From NCBI GenBank assembly GCA_035649895.1, contig DASRIS010000099.1, positions 1 through 6,073 on the forward strand: 6,073 nucleotides of DNA, given 5' to 3'. The notes beneath the pieces were generated by a model. It searched no databases. It had not been told where the DNA came from and worked only from the letters and a program-made list of their open reading frames with translations. This document shows, one piece after another, positions 5,345 through 6,073 of this stretch; within the stretch, counting starts at the first letter, position 1, and each line of letters starts with the position of its first letter. Position numbers and translations under genes: made by a program. Source of the DNA: DASSUC01 sp035649895 (GTDB lineage Bacteria > Actinomycetota > Actinomycetes > Mycobacteriales > Micromonosporaceae).

Positions 5345-6073
5345 TCAGCTGTCGTGGGCGGGGAGGTCGTGCAGGGCCGCCTCCAGGATCTCCCTGGTGC
5401 GGTCCGGGGGCTCGGCCTCGACGACCAGCTGCTCCATCAGCACGACGTAGTCGCTCGTGTCCTCGGGCTTGTCCAGGTAGAGGGCGCTGGCCAGGTGCTC
5501 GAGGTAGACCATGTCGGAGATCTCCTGGTCCGGGAAGCGCATGATGGTGAAGGGCCCACCCGCCCCCGCGTAGCCGCCCGCGCTGAACGGCATCACCTGA
5601 AGCCGGACCTCCGGCTCCGTGGTGGCCTCGATGAGCTTCTCCAGCTGGGCGCGCATCACCTTCGGGCCGCCGACGGGCCGTCGCAGCGCCGCCTCGTCCA
5701 CCACCGCCCAGACCCGGGGCCCGCCGTTGGAGCGGCTGAAGACGCTCTGCTGCCGTTGCATGCGCAGCTGGACCCGGTGCTCGATGTCGGTGGGGGAGCT
5801 GTTGGGGTGGCCTAGCAGGATGACGGCTCGGGCGTAGTCTTCGGTCTGGAGGAGGCCGGGGATGAACTTGACCTCGTAGGTGCGGATGAGGGTGGCTGCG
5901 GTCTCTAGTCCGATGTAGGCCTGGAACCAGGTGGGTAGGACGCTGCCGTAGCGGTGCCACCAGCCGGGTGTGTTGGCTTGGGTGGCGAGGGTGAGCAGGT
6001 CGGTGCGGGTGTGTTCGTCTTTGACGCCGTAGAGGGTGAGTAGGTCGGCGATGTCGCGTTCTTTGAAGCTGAC
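5345..6073 (-). CDS. XRE-DUF5753 transcriptional regulator, C-terminal 242 codons (runs off right edge)
   Basis: The minus-strand frame is open from the window edge (6073, GTC) to TGA at 5347-5345. It begins at the end of the helix-turn-helix domain (VSFKERDIADLLTLYGV) and continues into a full DUF5753 domain: GWWHRYGSVLPTWFQAYIGL, then EVKFIPGLLQTEDYARAVI, VWAVVDEAALRRPVGG, VRLQVMPFSAGGYAG and VYLEHLASALYLDK, all typical of these actinomycete regulators. Joined through the 19-bp terminal repeat to the fragment at 1-187 it makes a 298-residue protein, the normal length for the family. ATG at 5761 is internal, not the start. A small DUF397 gene often follows such regulators, but only 112 bases separate its stop from the convergent methyltransferase, too little for one. 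Leucine, glutamate and lysine codon choice changes around 5782-5813, hinting at a mosaic gene. Confidence 0.93.
   Translation of the reverse strand, partial: VSFKERDIADLLTLYGVKDEHTRTDLLTLATQANTPGWWHRYGSVLPTWFQAYIGLETAATLIRTYEVKFIPGLLQTEDYARAVILLGHPNSSPTDIEHRVQLRMQRQQSVFSRSNGGPRVWAVVDEAALRRPVGGPKVMRAQLEKLIEATTEPEVRLQVMPFSAGGYAGAGGPFTIMRFPDQEISDMVYLEHLASALYLDKPEDTSDYVVLMEQLVVEAEPPDRTREILEAALHDLPAHDS
6055..6073. repeat. Terminal direct repeat, right copy (19 bp)
   Basis: Exact copy of bases 1-19. The base before this copy (6054, T) and the base after the left copy (20, C) continue the regulator reading frame when the ends are overlapped. The joined codons read GTC AGC TTC AAA GAA CGC GAC without a stop or frameshift. 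Confidence 0.95.

Noticed and set aside
5007..5960. 317-codon minus-strand frame overlapping the XRE gene and the methyltransferase end
   Set aside because: The adjacent minus-strand frame carries unmistakable DUF5753 motifs; this one is a shadow with low-complexity sequence.
1..6073. Integrated mobile element with 19-bp attachment sites at the ends
   Set aside because: No integrase, transposase or terminal inverted repeat is visible, and it is the circle rather than the flanking chromosome that restores an intact gene, the opposite of a simple gene-targeting element.

Overview
The window is very GC-rich, with strongly G/C-ended codons, frequent GTG starts and GTGA/TGA gene overlaps. It carries two gene types that are especially common in actinomycetes: an XRE regulator with a DUF5753 domain and a Methyltransf_19/DUF574-type methyltransferase. 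It is almost certainly from an actinomycete (Streptomyces, Frankia or Micromonosporaceae-like); the genus cannot be fixed from the sequence.

Layout. Positions 1-187 (minus strand) hold the N-terminal part of an XRE-family regulator. Positions 188-607 form a long leader with repeats, small candidate reading frames and no confident gene. Positions 608-4255 (plus strand) form one transport operon: a double-domain ABC ATPase followed by two membrane permeases of the BMP/YufOPQ nucleoside importer type. The usual substrate-binding lipoprotein is absent. A GC-rich hairpin and a promoter candidate follow, then a SAM-dependent methyltransferase (4423-5232). Convergent to it is the C-terminal part of an XRE-DUF5753 regulator (5345-6073, minus strand), which runs off the right edge. 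The 112 bp between these two genes are packed with inverted repeats.

The most striking structural fact is that the first 19 bases equal the last 19 bases. Overlapping the two ends joins the two XRE pieces in the same codon phase into one complete gene of 298 codons. The window therefore behaves as a closed 6,054-bp loop: a circular molecule, one unit of a tandem duplication, or an assembly loop between paralogous regulator genes. No replication, partition or recombinase gene is visible, so a plasmid is not the first choice.

Two local duplications sit at translation starts in the transport operon. A 15-bp tandem repeat lies immediately before the ATPase start, inside an in-frame upstream reading frame that is closed by a stop codon one base away from the repeat consensus. 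A 19-bp direct repeat (23-bp period) at the junction of the two permease genes creates an 8-codon mini-ORF linked to both neighbours by GTGA overlaps. Both could tune translational coupling of the transporter subunits.
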